DNA of 64,000 bases, taken from positions 16,620 to 80,619 of the forward strand of contig LUJS01000004.1 of assembly GCA_001689495.1 (NCBI GenBank), given 5' to 3'. Source of the stretch: Bacteroidales bacterium M8. GTDB lineage: Bacteria; Bacteroidota; Bacteroidia; Bacteroidales; Muribaculaceae. The translations under genes and the position numbers were made by a program. How positions within the stretch are numbered: the first letter of the stretch is position 1; the number at the start of each line of letters is the position of its first letter. Shown here piece by piece: positions 9,195-18,700 of this stretch. The notes beneath the pieces were generated by a model that did not search any database, was not told where the DNA came from, and was given only the letters and a program-made list of their open reading frames with translations.

Positions 9195-9680
9195 TTATCT
9201 CGTAGCCTGAAACGAAATCCTGCGCAAGACGAACACGGGTATGTTGGCACCTATCACCATGGCCAGCACTATGAAAATGCAGGTCAGGCCGTTATAGCCC
9301 AGCAGGTATGAGTAGTGCTCGTAGTCTTGCGCCCCGCCGGCCCCGAGGCATCCAACCAGTGCGGCTATGGCGCGATAGGCATACATGCCGGGTATCATGG
9401 GGAGCAGCGCCGGGAAGAAACAGGCCTCGGCGGGGGCCTTGGCCAGTGGCGCCATCAGCACGGCCACCACGCCCACGGCCAGCGCGGCGATGGCGCTGGC
9501 GGGGATTATGCCCATCCCGGCAGTAGTCATCAGTATCATGCGCAGCGAGTGGCCCACGGCCGCGGCGAGCGCGCAGACGAAATACATCCTCGACGGCGTG
9601 TGGCTGATGCTCGAAAAACCGATGGCTGCCATCGCCGCAAACATTCCGTCCTCAAGTATTTTCAACAATAACGTATCCAT
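9195..9680 (-). CDS. Threonine/serine exporter, small subunit (ThrE_2/YjjB-like)
   Basis: A 161-residue, almost wholly hydrophobic membrane protein with four or five helices, corresponding to the C-terminal half of ThrE (DUF3815, YjjB). Features are the Gly/Ala-rich helices (AAVGHSLRMILM, GIIPASAIAALAVG) and the PALLPMIPGMYAYRAI segment that is the family signature. It starts five bases after the stop of the larger subunit, so the pair forms a split amino-acid exporter. In Gram-negatives related YjjP/YjjB pairs export succinate, so the substrate is not certain. Confidence 0.85.
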   Translation of the reverse strand: MDTLLLKILEDGMFAAMAAIGFSSISHTPSRMYFVCALAAAVGHSLRMILMTTAGMGIIPASAIAALAVGVVAVLMAPLAKAPAEACFFPALLPMIPGMYAYRAIAALVGCLGAGGAQDYEHYSYLLGYNGLTCIFIVLAMVIGANIPVFVLRRISFQATR

Positions 9681-9685
9681 GATTC

Positions 9686-10477
9686 TCAGAAAAATTCAAG
9701 TCCGAACAGCGCCAAGGCCAGACAGAGTCCGATGGAGAGGCAGGCCGTGAGCACGCAGGCGTCGACAAAACGGCTGAACGCACACAGATAGTGACGGTCC
9801 ATCAGGTCGCTGGCGGCATTTATGTAAGGCACGCCGGGTATCAGGTACAACACACTGGTGGCCATGGCGATCTCGGGGGTCGTGCCCCACCCGAAGAGCA
9901 TGGCGCCGGCGCAGACCGAGGCCGACACGAACGCGCAGCACATGAATGTCAGGCGCACGTCCCTGCCCGCGCCGAGCATCCACTCCTTGAGCAGCAATCC
10001 TATCAACGTGCCCGCGAACACCACGAACATGGCCACGGCATCGCCGCCGAACAGACGGCAGAACGAGGCGTTGGCCAGCGAGGCGAGCAGCAATATCCAT
10101 CGGCGGTCGCCGACGGGGGCCGAGACAATCTGCCCGAACATGCGCCGGGCGGCCTCGAGGCCGAGACCGTCGTCGGCGATGTGCCAGCTGAGTCGGCTCA
10201 GCGCCGTGTTGAGGCTGAAGTTGATGCCGCACTTGCGTATGGGGCTCACGAATATCTTCTGCCCCGTCCCGCCGGGCTCCCTGACCGAGAGCTGTATGTG
10301 GCGGGGCATCACCGTCACGTCGGTCTCGACGCCGAGGGCCTCCGACATACGCCCCACGTTCTTCTCGATCCTGATGCAGGTGGCGCCGCATCCGCACAGC
10401 CACGAGGTGTAGTCGGCCAGAAAGGCGCCGGTCTCGTCGAGGCTCACGTCAGCAGTCGTCATCGTCTTCGTCGTCAT
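9686..10477 (-). CDS. Threonine/serine exporter, large subunit (ThrE/YjjP-like)
   Basis: A 263-residue membrane protein equivalent to the N-terminal part of ThrE (DUF1212, YjjP). A soluble N-terminus with CGATCIRIEKNVGRMSEALG and MPRHIQLSVREPGG is followed by helices including the family region LIPGVPYINAASDLMDRHY. It partners the following small subunit. The annotated ATG at 10477 makes it overlap the preceding small gene by 29 bases; the ATG at 10462 (MTTADVSL) still overlaps. Translational coupling to the small protein is therefore likely. Confidence 0.87.
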   Translation of the reverse strand: MTTKTMTTADVSLDETGAFLADYTSWLCGCGATCIRIEKNVGRMSEALGVETDVTVMPRHIQLSVREPGGTGQKIFVSPIRKCGINFSLNTALSRLSWHIADDGLGLEAARRMFGQIVSAPVGDRRWILLLASLANASFCRLFGGDAVAMFVVFAGTLIGLLLKEWMLGAGRDVRLTFMCCAFVSASVCAGAMLFGWGTTPEIAMATSVLYLIPGVPYINAASDLMDRHYLCAFSRFVDACVLTACLSIGLCLALALFGLEFF

Positions 10478-10652
10478 GGCCTGCGGGCACGTCGCCCGGA
10501 ATGAAAAACATGTCTCGCTCCCTGCCCAGCTCTACGAGATGGTGCCTGACGTGATGATGACGCGGATGCCGCATCGTCAGCGCGAAACGCAGCGAGACCA
10601 CCATGAGCACTATGCCCACGACCACATACCAGAGTAACATTGGATTTTCCAT
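10449..10652 (-). CDS. Small membrane protein with His-rich middle and acidic tail
   Basis: A 67-residue unrecognised protein. One membrane helix (LLWYVVVGIVLMVVSLRFAL, about residues 6-25) is followed by a basic His cluster (HPRHHHVRHH) and an all-acidic C-terminus (GHDDEDDDDC). The His and Asp clusters suggest metal binding, but that is inference. It begins a transcription unit with the ThrE-like pair and overlaps the large subunit by 29 bases. Its ATG follows a 16-bp inverted repeat and a T-run by only a few bases. Confidence 0.6.
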   Translation of the reverse strand: MENPMLLWYVVVGIVLMVVSLRFALTMRHPRHHHVRHHLVELGRERDMFFIPGDVPAGHDDEDDDDC

Positions 10653-10659
10653 AATAAAA

Positions 10660-10700
10660 GCGGTTGTTTGTAATTCTTGTGCAAAATTACAAACAACCGC
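10660..10700 (-). terminator. 16-bp inverted repeat with T-run (terminator or attenuator)
   Basis: Arms 10660-10675 and 10685-10700 are perfectly complementary (GCGGTTGTTTGTAATT on the plus strand) with a 9-base loop. On the minus strand the hairpin is followed by TTTTATT, so it can end GH95 transcription. The same minus-strand sequence contains TAATTTTG, a match to the Bacteroidetes -7 box, inside the stem-loop, so it might also act as a promoter for the small gene at 10652. Confidence 0.6.
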
Positions 10701-10732
10701 CCCTATGGGTTCGCCGCCGTTCGAGGATTTTT

Positions 10733-10749
10733 CCGATAGCGGCTATCGG
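10733..10749. promoter_or_regulatory. 17-base palindrome after GH95 gene
   Basis: CCGATAGC-G-GCTATCGG, a perfect 8+8 palindrome nine bases beyond the GH95 stop, flanked by T-run and A-run on the plus strand. It has no T-run following it in either direction, so it is more like a protein-binding site than a terminator. Function unknown. Confidence 0.35.
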
Positions 10750-10757
10750 TAAAACCG

Positions 10758-13046
10758 TCAGTACACCCTGTGCTCGGTCAGCTTGCCGTCGCGCCAAGTC
10801 ATGTCGACCCTCTTGCCGCCGCGGGCACGCAGGCCCCTGACGCTGCCGTCGCGCCACTCGGCGGGGAGTGCGGGGAGCATTATCAGCTCACCCTCGGGCG
10901 TAGACTGCAGCAGCATCTCGGCCACGCCTGCCGTGCCGCCAAAGTTGCCGTCTATCTGGAACGGGGCGTGGGCGTCGAGCAGATTGGGATAGGTGCCCCC
11001 GCCTCCGCGGCGGTCGGGGCCCTTGTATCTGTCGGGCGACACATATCTCAGCAGACGGCGATACATCTTGTATGCCTTGTCGCTGTCGCCCAGTCGGGCC
11101 AGCAGGTTCACCCTCCAGCCGGTGCTCCAGCCGGTGGTCTCGTCGCCCTTTATCTCGAGGGTGCGGGCGGCGGCACGGGCCAGTTCGGGGGTCTCGCGCA
11201 CGGACAGATGATGCCCCGGATAGAGCCCGAAGAGATGCGACTGGTGGCGGTGGGTGGGGTCTTTGTCGGCCCAGTCGTGATACCACTCCATCAGATTGCC
11301 GTTCCTGCCCACGCCATAGGGGCGCAGACGGGGCAGCGTCGAGTCTATGCGGGCCACGAAGGCATCGTCACGGCCCAATTCGAGGGCGGCCTCGCGGGCA
11401 CCGGTCAGGGCCTCGCGTATCATGGCCAGATCGGCGGCACCGCCATAGAGGGTGGCGCCAAAATAGCCGTCGGGCATCAGATATTTGTTCTCGGGCGATG
11501 TCGAGGGGGCGGTTACCAGCTCGCCGTCTTTGTCGACGAGCACCCCGAGGGCAAACTCGGCTGCTCCCTTGAGCACGGGATAATACCGTTCGAGAAAGTC
11601 TCTGTCACGGCTGAACAGCCAGTGCTCCCTTATATGCGTGGCCAGCCACGCGCCACCCATGTTCCAGCAGGCCCAAACGGGATCCCCTCCCCCCTGCCCC
11701 ACCGGGCATGTCATGGCCCAGATGTCTGAGTTGTGGCCGCAGCACCACCCCTCGGTCACGCCATAATAGGCGTGGGCAGTCTCGGCGCCGGTCTTGGACA
11801 GATTCTCTATCCACGGCATCATCACCGCGGCATGGAGGTCGCCGAGACCTGTCACCTCAGAGGGCCAGTAGTTCTCCTCGACGTTGATGTTTACGGTATA
11901 GTTCGAGCTCCACGGCGGCAGCAGATACTCGTTCCAGAGCCCCTGCAGGTTGGCGGGAACGCCGGGCGTGCGCGACGAGGATATGAGCAAATAGCGACCG
12001 AAATTGAAGTAAAGCTCCTCGAGGTCGGGATTGTGTTCGGACAAGTCGGTATATCGCTTCAGCTGCACGTCGGTGGGCAGCGACGCCACCGAGTCGGGCG
12101 TGGTGCCCAGATCGAGCTCGACGCGACCATAGAGCTCGCCATAGTCGGCACGCTGGTCGGCCTTGACGCGGTCATGTCCCTTGGCCGTGGCGCGATCCAT
12201 AATCCTCCGGGCCTCGGCGGCGCAGATCTCGGTCGACACAGGGTCCAAGTCGAACGCGCGGAATCCGGTCGTATTGGTCACCCACAGCGTCAGCTCGCGA
12301 CACCTCTCGGCGCGCAGCCCGCCGTCGGGGGTGGCCTTGACCACGCCGTCGCCCTCGGCCCTCAGCAGGGTGTTGAAGGGCATGCCCCTGCCGGGGGCAT
12401 AGTGCAGTTTCTCGTCGACTTTAGTATAGCTTGGCATCGAGTTGTATGCCGCCCTGCCCGTCTGCCTTATCTCTGTTCCCTCGGAGACAGTCTCGTGCGG
12501 AATCTTGGAGTCGAGCGTCACGGTGGCCGAGAACGGCACGTCGTCAGTTATCCTTATCACAATCACCGAGTCGGGCGACGAGGCGAAATACTCGGTCCGC
12601 CTCCCTCCGGCCACCGTCACGGCCTCGGCGGTCGTCAGGTCGAGCGCACGGCTGTACCCGCCCTCGGGCGCGGTGTCATAGTCTATCACCAGAGTGCCCA
12701 GCGGCTGATAGTTCTCGCTATAATGCCCCTGCACCCTGTATTGCAGCGAATCCGCACGCCGATAGTTCTCGGCAAAAAGGGCCTCGCGTATCTCGGGGAT
12801 GGCCTTGTGGGCGTCGGGATTGGTCACCGTCCTGTCGGGCTCGCCCGTCCAGAGCGTGATGTCGTTGAGCGGAATCGTGTCCGACTTGGCGCCGCCATAG
12901 ATGATGGCGCCCAGACGGCCGTTGCCTATCACGATGGTCTCTTCAAAAAACTCGGCCGGTCTGTCAAACCAAAGCCTCGACGACGGCTCGGCCGCCACAC
13001 CGCCCGCCACGGCCACAGCCACCAGACATGATATATACTTCTTCAT
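10758..13046 (-). CDS. GH95 family alpha-L-fucosidase (secreted)
   Basis: A 762-residue glycoside hydrolase of family 95, which removes alpha-1,2-linked fucose (or related alpha-L-galactose) by inversion; this fits growth on mucin or milk glycans. A signal peptide (MKKYISCLVAVAVAGGVAAE) is followed by the N-terminal beta-domain with IVIGNGRLGAIIYG and NDITLWTGEP, then an (alpha/alpha)6 barrel from about 280. The family's active-site Asn pair is in NINVEENYWPSEVTGL near residue 385 and the catalytic-base Asp region is HAPFQIDGNFGGTAG near 700. Length is normal. It lies 57 bases downstream of the CARF cassette but looks metabolically unrelated; no strong promoter was seen before it. Confidence 0.92.
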   Translation of the reverse strand: MKKYISCLVAVAVAGGVAAEPSSRLWFDRPAEFFEETIVIGNGRLGAIIYGGAKSDTIPLNDITLWTGEPDRTVTNPDAHKAIPEIREALFAENYRRADSLQYRVQGHYSENYQPLGTLVIDYDTAPEGGYSRALDLTTAEAVTVAGGRRTEYFASSPDSVIVIRITDDVPFSATVTLDSKIPHETVSEGTEIRQTGRAAYNSMPSYTKVDEKLHYAPGRGMPFNTLLRAEGDGVVKATPDGGLRAERCRELTLWVTNTTGFRAFDLDPVSTEICAAEARRIMDRATAKGHDRVKADQRADYGELYGRVELDLGTTPDSVASLPTDVQLKRYTDLSEHNPDLEELYFNFGRYLLISSSRTPGVPANLQGLWNEYLLPPWSSNYTVNINVEENYWPSEVTGLGDLHAAVMMPWIENLSKTGAETAHAYYGVTEGWCCGHNSDIWAMTCPVGQGGGDPVWACWNMGGAWLATHIREHWLFSRDRDFLERYYPVLKGAAEFALGVLVDKDGELVTAPSTSPENKYLMPDGYFGATLYGGAADLAMIREALTGAREAALELGRDDAFVARIDSTLPRLRPYGVGRNGNLMEWYHDWADKDPTHRHQSHLFGLYPGHHLSVRETPELARAAARTLEIKGDETTGWSTGWRVNLLARLGDSDKAYKMYRRLLRYVSPDRYKGPDRRGGGGTYPNLLDAHAPFQIDGNFGGTAGVAEMLLQSTPEGELIMLPALPAEWRDGSVRGLRARGGKRVDMTWRDGKLTEHRVY

Positions 13047-13103
13047 GGGATGATTTTTTAAATGCGTATTCTATGTTTTTCACTAATGCCTATCGGCTCG
13101 GTC

Positions 13104-13484
13104 TCACAGCCGGGGGTAGCGGCGGAAGCGGACGAATCTGAAGGTGCTTGTGCGGGTGCCGTTCTCGGGGTTCTCGACCACATGGCGCTCGGTGGTCGAG
13201 GCCACCACATCCACCCCTCGGTGCTGCAGCAGGGTGCAGAGACGGGCGGTGAATGTCATCTCGCCCATCAGATGCACGGTTATGCCGAGGCCGTCCTCGC
13301 CCGGGGGGCATATCATGTCGGCATATCGCCCGGCCAGCGCCGACACGGTGTCGGTGTCGGCCCCGGGGTCTATCATGGGGAAGGGAATGTCAGAGACCTC
13401 GCCATATTCGAGGGCGGCGGCAAGCTGGCTCTCGCCCCACCCCGCCACGGGATGGTTGCTGAGGTTGATGAATCGTCGCGTCAT
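13104..13484 (-). CDS. 126-residue protein, candidate small CARF-like ring nuclease
   Basis: A short cytosolic protein (starts MTRRFINLSNHPVAGW) overlapping the CARF-HEPN gene by four bases (ATGA), so its translation is probably coupled. The opening strand-loop NLSNHP..W, the DIPFPMIDP segment, a helix, and the second block ITVHLMGEMTFT plus ASTTERHV and RFVRFRRY suggest a compact Rossmann-like fold. Small single-domain CARF-like proteins (Csx15, Csx16, Csx20 class) that degrade cyclic oligoadenylate often accompany CARF effectors and start with similar N-terminal motifs. This assignment rests on context and faint motif resemblance only. Confidence 0.45.
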   Translation of the reverse strand: MTRRFINLSNHPVAGWGESQLAAALEYGEVSDIPFPMIDPGADTDTVSALAGRYADMICPPGEDGLGITVHLMGEMTFTARLCTLLQHRGVDVVASTTERHVVENPENGTRTSTFRFVRFRRYPRL

Positions 13485-14833
13485 ACTATGACATTGAGCT
13501 TGGAAAGGGCCAGCTTGGAGTCATGCCTGATCTTCTCGACATAGTCGTTTATCGACAGTGACTCGCTCTCGGCGGCATGGTTGAGGTCATTGCGTATCTC
13601 GCGCAGATTGTTGAACGCACCTTTCAGCACGTCCCATCCGGGTAAGTTCAGCAGGTCGAGAGCCTTGTTGCGGCACTCGGCATTGGTCTTCCAATCTTTT
13701 TTAATATAGTTCTTGCCCCTGACAAGAGCCGTGTTGACAATGTCTTTGGCGTCTTCGACATCTTCCTCCGAGAAGTACTCATCTTCCTCCGAGATGTACT
13801 CGTCCTGTTCGAGCACCATATAGGTGAGCCTGTAGGGTATGTATTCCCTCACCAGAGTTATGGCCTGCTGTATCATGCCGTAGTCGATGAGCCAGTTTAT
13901 CGCCGCCTCGATGTTACTGTAACCGCCGTCGACATCAAAACCGTATTTTTCGAGCCGGTCGGCGATTGTCTCGAGCAGGTTGAGCTGCGCCCTGTTCAGC
14001 GAAGCCTTGCGCAGCTCGGCCATGCTGTTGCCGATATGGGCCATGTAGTCGCCATCGTAGATCGACTGTAGACGTGCCGTCTGCAGGTAGAAGTCAAGGT
14101 CGCCCAGACCTCTGTTCAGCTCGTCTATGGCGTCGTCAAACTCATAGTCTCCCGTGGGCTGAATCTGCAGGCCCGCGGTGCCCAGCGTGCCGTAGTTCAT
14201 GAAGTTGGAGGCGGCAAGGTTGGTCGACTGCAGGGTCACGAGGCTTGTCATGTCCACGAGGGGCACACGTCTCTCGGCTGGAGGTATGGCCTTGACCATC
14301 TCGAGCGAGCCCAGCTTCTCGAACGCTCCGTAATAGATGCCCCTGACGACGCTCTTCTTCATGTACTTGCAATAGTTGAACAGCACGGTGGCAAACATCG
14401 GTATGGTGCGGAATGCGTGGGTCACGTCGAAATATATCTCGTCGCCCTCGCGTATCTTGTCTACGACAATCTCGAATATGCGCCACACCTCATCCTCCTC
14501 AAATCCGGGCGGGATGATGTATCCCTCCTTGCAGCCTTCGGTGGGATTGGTGGCCATCTTATAGCGCATCTTTTCGAGTCTCGAGCGGAGGCCCTCGCGC
14601 ATCACCGAGGGGTCGGCCGTCGACGGACGGTCAATCCAGTTGCGGGCCTCGGAGCGATCGGTGCGGAATATCATCACCGCATCGGTCTGTTTCCATCCCT
14701 TGCAGTGTGCGATTATGGCGGCCTCCTGCACGAATACAAGGGGCTCTTTGGATATGTCGCCCGCGGGCGTCGTGTAAATCACGGGCTGGTACTCGTTGGT
14801 ACCGAGAAATGAGATAAATACCTTGCGTGCCAT
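13481..14833 (-). CDS. CARF-HEPN ribonuclease, Csx1/TIGR02221 (Csx2) family
   Basis: A 450-residue effector of the type that is switched on by cyclic oligoadenylate in type III CRISPR immunity. The N-terminal CARF domain has the family start KVFISFLGTNEYQPVIY (residues 4-20), the ligand-pocket motif DVTHAFRTIPMF (136-147) and GIYYGAFEKLG (165-175). A C-terminal helical HEPN domain carries the R-x4-H ribonuclease motif RNDLNH at 414-419, so the nuclease looks intact. An acidic duplicated run (EYISEEDEYFSEED) sits at about 345-358. It overlaps the small protein downstream and follows the lipoprotein gene by nine bases. No cas genes are in the window, so what supplies the signal is unknown. Confidence 0.88.
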   Translation of the reverse strand: MARKVFISFLGTNEYQPVIYTTPAGDISKEPLVFVQEAAIIAHCKGWKQTDAVMIFRTDRSEARNWIDRPSTADPSVMREGLRSRLEKMRYKMATNPTEGCKEGYIIPPGFEEDEVWRIFEIVVDKIREGDEIYFDVTHAFRTIPMFATVLFNYCKYMKKSVVRGIYYGAFEKLGSLEMVKAIPPAERRVPLVDMTSLVTLQSTNLAASNFMNYGTLGTAGLQIQPTGDYEFDDAIDELNRGLGDLDFYLQTARLQSIYDGDYMAHIGNSMAELRKASLNRAQLNLLETIADRLEKYGFDVDGGYSNIEAAINWLIDYGMIQQAITLVREYIPYRLTYMVLEQDEYISEEDEYFSEEDVEDAKDIVNTALVRGKNYIKKDWKTNAECRNKALDLLNLPGWDVLKGAFNNLREIRNDLNHAAESESLSINDYVEKIRHDSKLALSKLNVIV

Positions 14834-14842
14834 AATGCTTTT

Positions 14843-15751
14843 TTAGTCTTGGGTCGATTTAAGGTTGATTTCATAGAGCCTGTCAAGAAAATCCAGCTCG
14901 GGGGAATCCTTGGCATGTCTGCTGATAAAAGATAGATTGCCATCCGACACATCTCTAAGATGCCCTTCGAGTAATATTTTCGCAAAAGGCACTTCTCTTA
15001 TAAACAAACCATAATTATATGTATAGGCAGATACGACACCATTCATTTCACTCAAAAACAACACGTTGTTCTTTTTAGGAGAGAAACCGAAAACAGAAAT
15101 TTCGCACAGGCCGCTTGCCTTTGTCTTGCTGTCCTTTACAAATCTTTCCAGCAGAAACCACGCCTCCCTATCGCCGTATATTGCTTCTCTTATCACTTTT
15201 TTAAGTACTGTCTGCGGGACCGTATAACTCCTTGTAAAGGATCGTTTTCCATCCTCGGTCGTATTAGCGACAGTCTCGATCCGGCTCTTACACTCGAATC
15301 TTGTCCCCTTGAGCATATTTATCACATAATCATTGAAATCTTCCTCAGCACTGTTTTTACCTCCATAAAAACAAATAGGTGCATCCTGATCATAAAGAGC
15401 CTCAAGATCCCAGAAGACACCGTCAAAATTGTCAAGTTTCTTCCGAGTGTTATCCACGGCAAGCTGCATTTCGTCGTCATCGGATGACACCGTAAGCTCT
15501 CTCTTGTGACTTTCTATATAGACTGTCTCTCCCTCATCCTCATCAAATTTCCATGAAATCTTGTCACCGGCACGGCTATTCTTATCTCCGGGACGACCGA
15601 GATACTCAAATTCTTCTTCTGCGACCTCGACATCAATCTTTGTGGAGTCTGTGGTTTCAACAGTTTCCGACTTGTCGGCCACACCACTACATCCGCACAG
15701 ACACAACGTGCAGATTATCGCGGCAATACAAAGTGAACGAATCTTTTTCAT
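14843..15751 (-). CDS. Uncharacterised lipoprotein of the CARF cassette
   Basis: A 302-residue protein with a signal peptide and lipobox LCGC (Cys21), so it should be anchored in a membrane facing the periplasm or surface. An acidic linker (VEVAEEEFEYLGRPG) follows. The rest is mixed alpha/beta without recognised motifs (for example DGVFWDLEALYDQDAPICFY and SGLCEISVFGFSPKK). It lies four bases behind the Sel1-like gene and nine before the CARF-HEPN gene. Base composition is visibly more AT-rich than the flanking genes. I do not recognise the family. Confidence 0.7.
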   Translation of the reverse strand: MKKIRSLCIAAIICTLCLCGCSGVADKSETVETTDSTKIDVEVAEEEFEYLGRPGDKNSRAGDKISWKFDEDEGETVYIESHKRELTVSSDDDEMQLAVDNTRKKLDNFDGVFWDLEALYDQDAPICFYGGKNSAEEDFNDYVINMLKGTRFECKSRIETVANTTEDGKRSFTRSYTVPQTVLKKVIREAIYGDREAWFLLERFVKDSKTKASGLCEISVFGFSPKKNNVLFLSEMNGVVSAYTYNYGLFIREVPFAKILLEGHLRDVSDGNLSFISRHAKDSPELDFLDRLYEINLKSTQD

Positions 15752-15755
15752 GGCT

Positions 15756-18700
15756 TTACTCAGGAAATTGGTAAATTTCTGACGGCATCCTGTATAAGTC
15801 GTATCCCTTAGTTATACGACTCCATACTTTATACGGATATTCAGGCAATACAGGATTATAATTTAAGAACTGATCCTTTATACGTCCTTCGACACGAGTT
15901 CGAAGATATGCCGATGTCTTGGTTTCAGGCAAATGCAGCCATTCTCCGGCCATGCCTTTATAATCGTCTACAAGATGCCGCACGTTACCGACATCAATGT
16001 TAATGGCAATTTCTATAGGCATAAAGTATAGCCCGCTTGTCCAATCCTTGTTGAACGAGGAAACTGAAAACATTTCTGTCATAGATACTTTGCGGTTATA
16101 TATAGCAGACATGATACCGAGATATGACAATAATACATTCTCTTCGACTACAGTCTGTGGCTCAAAAAGATCAACTGAATTGGTCAGCAACATATCAAGA
16201 CGCCTCAGTTTTTTATTGTCTCCAATCTTTACCCCTTTGACATAGGAATCAAGCACTGCATCATCAATCTCACGTATGATTTTATAAAGATTCAAGGAAT
16301 CGGATATTTCACTGACATATTTTCTCGATGTTGCCGGAGAAACTTGTCGCGTCATTTCCGCCATCCATATTCTTGCGCGGTCCGAATGTTTGGCAGCAAC
16401 CGCCATAAGTCCAAATGCCTCGTCAGCATTATCATGGTATAGTCCATTGCTAAGCGTACCGTATTTATTCATTGCAAGAGTAATGTAAGCTTCTACCATC
16501 CCCTTGTCGGCCGCTACATTCAGCAAGGAGTCGCTTTTAATCGAATCTTCCTTTTCTCCACCAAAGCCTACAAATGCATACAATGAACGCACATACGCCA
16601 TGGCGGCCTCACGACGGGTAATTGAATCAGGATCGCCAATGAATTCGAGATCCTCCCTCAACGGCAATCTTTCACATAATGACAGAATATTACGAGCTGA
16701 ATCCGGTATATTCAATTTAATGAATTCTATCATATTATGATCGCTGATTTCAAAACCATCAGGGCATATCGCCTTGATTTCATTAAACTTATGTATGGCA
16801 ACTGAATATTCTTTCTCATCAATGGCCTTTTGCATCTCGGGCAAAAGAGTATTTACCTCCACACTTCCTTCGCGCTCGAATATCGCCGGCCATTTCTTCC
16901 TTGTTTCTTCCGGATCTATCCCTGCACCATACATATAGTTCAAAGCCATATTGGCAGCTTCGACATGTCCGGTACTTGCCGCAACCCCGAAAGCAGGCAA
17001 TATAAAACTCGATAAACCCAAACTCGAGCCTAACGCTCCAAAATAACCAAATGCAATAGTTGAGTTATAATTCTCTGCAACCCAACGTAAGATCATCAAG
17101 CCTTTATCCAGATCTATACATGGAATTATTTGATTGTTTCCATCTCTAAGACCCGCTAATAGTACTTGGGCTGCAAAGAGTCCGGCAAGTTCTGAAGCAT
17201 CATTGTCCAATGCCGCGACATCAATTACATCCATCAGACTTTCGCTCATCTTACGTACATCAGGATGCATTGATTTTTTCTGCTTGGCTAAATTCCATAT
17301 AGCAGTGACAAGCGGTGCGAACGGATCTGTCGTATTGCCTCTCAGTCCGAATACCTCGCTCTCTATCTCGAGACTATCTCGATCAGAATCGAGTCTTATC
17401 ATTGCAAAGGCACACAGACCCCGTGCGTTGAGTCCGTGACGGCGGGCTATCGAGGCATACTTGTAGCCCTTGTCGTATGACAGCGGCGTGCCCTTTGCCC
17501 TGAGATGCATCAGGGCAAGGCGATAGGCCGCCTCGGTATTGTTGACGGTATCCTTTCGCACGGCCTCCTCATAGAGCGAGACAGCCTTTCTGTAACAGTC
17601 TCTCGCCTCCATACGCATGCGGTTGAAGCGGCTGTCAAACACCGGCTCATCCTTGAGTTCGGGGAAACTCTCGAGCTTGTCATACTCCTTCATAATCCGC
17701 TCGCGCAGATCTTTCTCTATCGCCTGACCGCGCTCGTAGGGCCAGTTGATGCGGTCGGGGTTCAGCCCGAGAAACGACTGCGACAGGGCGTAGCAGAATC
17801 CGTTGTTCACGGCCAGCGCACGCACGTTGGCGCATGTCACGAGCCCGACGGCCACAAGCACCAGAAGCCCTGCAACCAACATGCCCAGCTGCATGCGACG
17901 GACCTTGGTCTCGAGTCCGGTGAGGCGCTTGCCCATGCCCTTCGTCGTGGCCGAGATCTGTTTCCTGATGGCCTCGCGCTCTTCCTTGCTGCAGTCAATC
18001 TTGGCCACCAGCTCGTTGGCGATATTCTCGAGTTTTCTGTCGGTCAGCTCCTGTCCGCGTGCCAGTCCGGAGATCTGCTCCATGATGCCCTCGAGCACCG
18101 GATTATAGTCTATGCGGTCTATGTCGCGAAGTATCTCCCCGTTCTCCATCACGGGCTTGCCCTCCTTGAGCACCAGACGCCACTCCTTGACGGAGAGGTC
18201 GGTGACACGGAACGTGTGTCGCCCCTTGAGTCTTGACGAGGTGACGTCATAGACGCTGAACGGGCACACATAGCACTTTGACATGATGCTCAGGTCCGGG
18301 CTGACATGCAGTCCGGCCGCCACGTCGACGGGCGTATAGAGCCCTGTCCGCGAGGCGTTGAGCGAGAGAGCGGGTATCTCGGGGCCGAAGCCGAGCACGG
18401 CGGTGAGCATGTATATCAGCATGACGTGGTCGAGCAGATAGTCCCTGATCTCGCGCGTCGGGTCGGCGATGTTCTTCTCCCAGTGACCCTCGTCGTTTCT
18501 CAGCTCCTTGCGCAGGAACAGCAGCTGCAGTATCTCGAGCCCCACCTTGCGCCTGTCGGCGTCGGGGAGCCTGTTCAGATATTCCTGCAATCCCATCAGG
18601 CGGTCGTGATAGCCCGCAAGACGGGTCTTGCCGTTCTCGTCGCGCCACTTCTCGGGCCGACCTATCTTGTCATAGAGCCCGAATGCAGTGAATATGTATC

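Noticed and set aside
11733..13031. 432-residue open frame on the plus strand
   Set aside because: It is antisense to the GH95 fucosidase, whose motifs are complete on the other strand.
13481..14833. Degraded or inactive CARF effector
   Set aside because: The frame is intact and both the CARF motifs and the HEPN R-x4-H motif are present.
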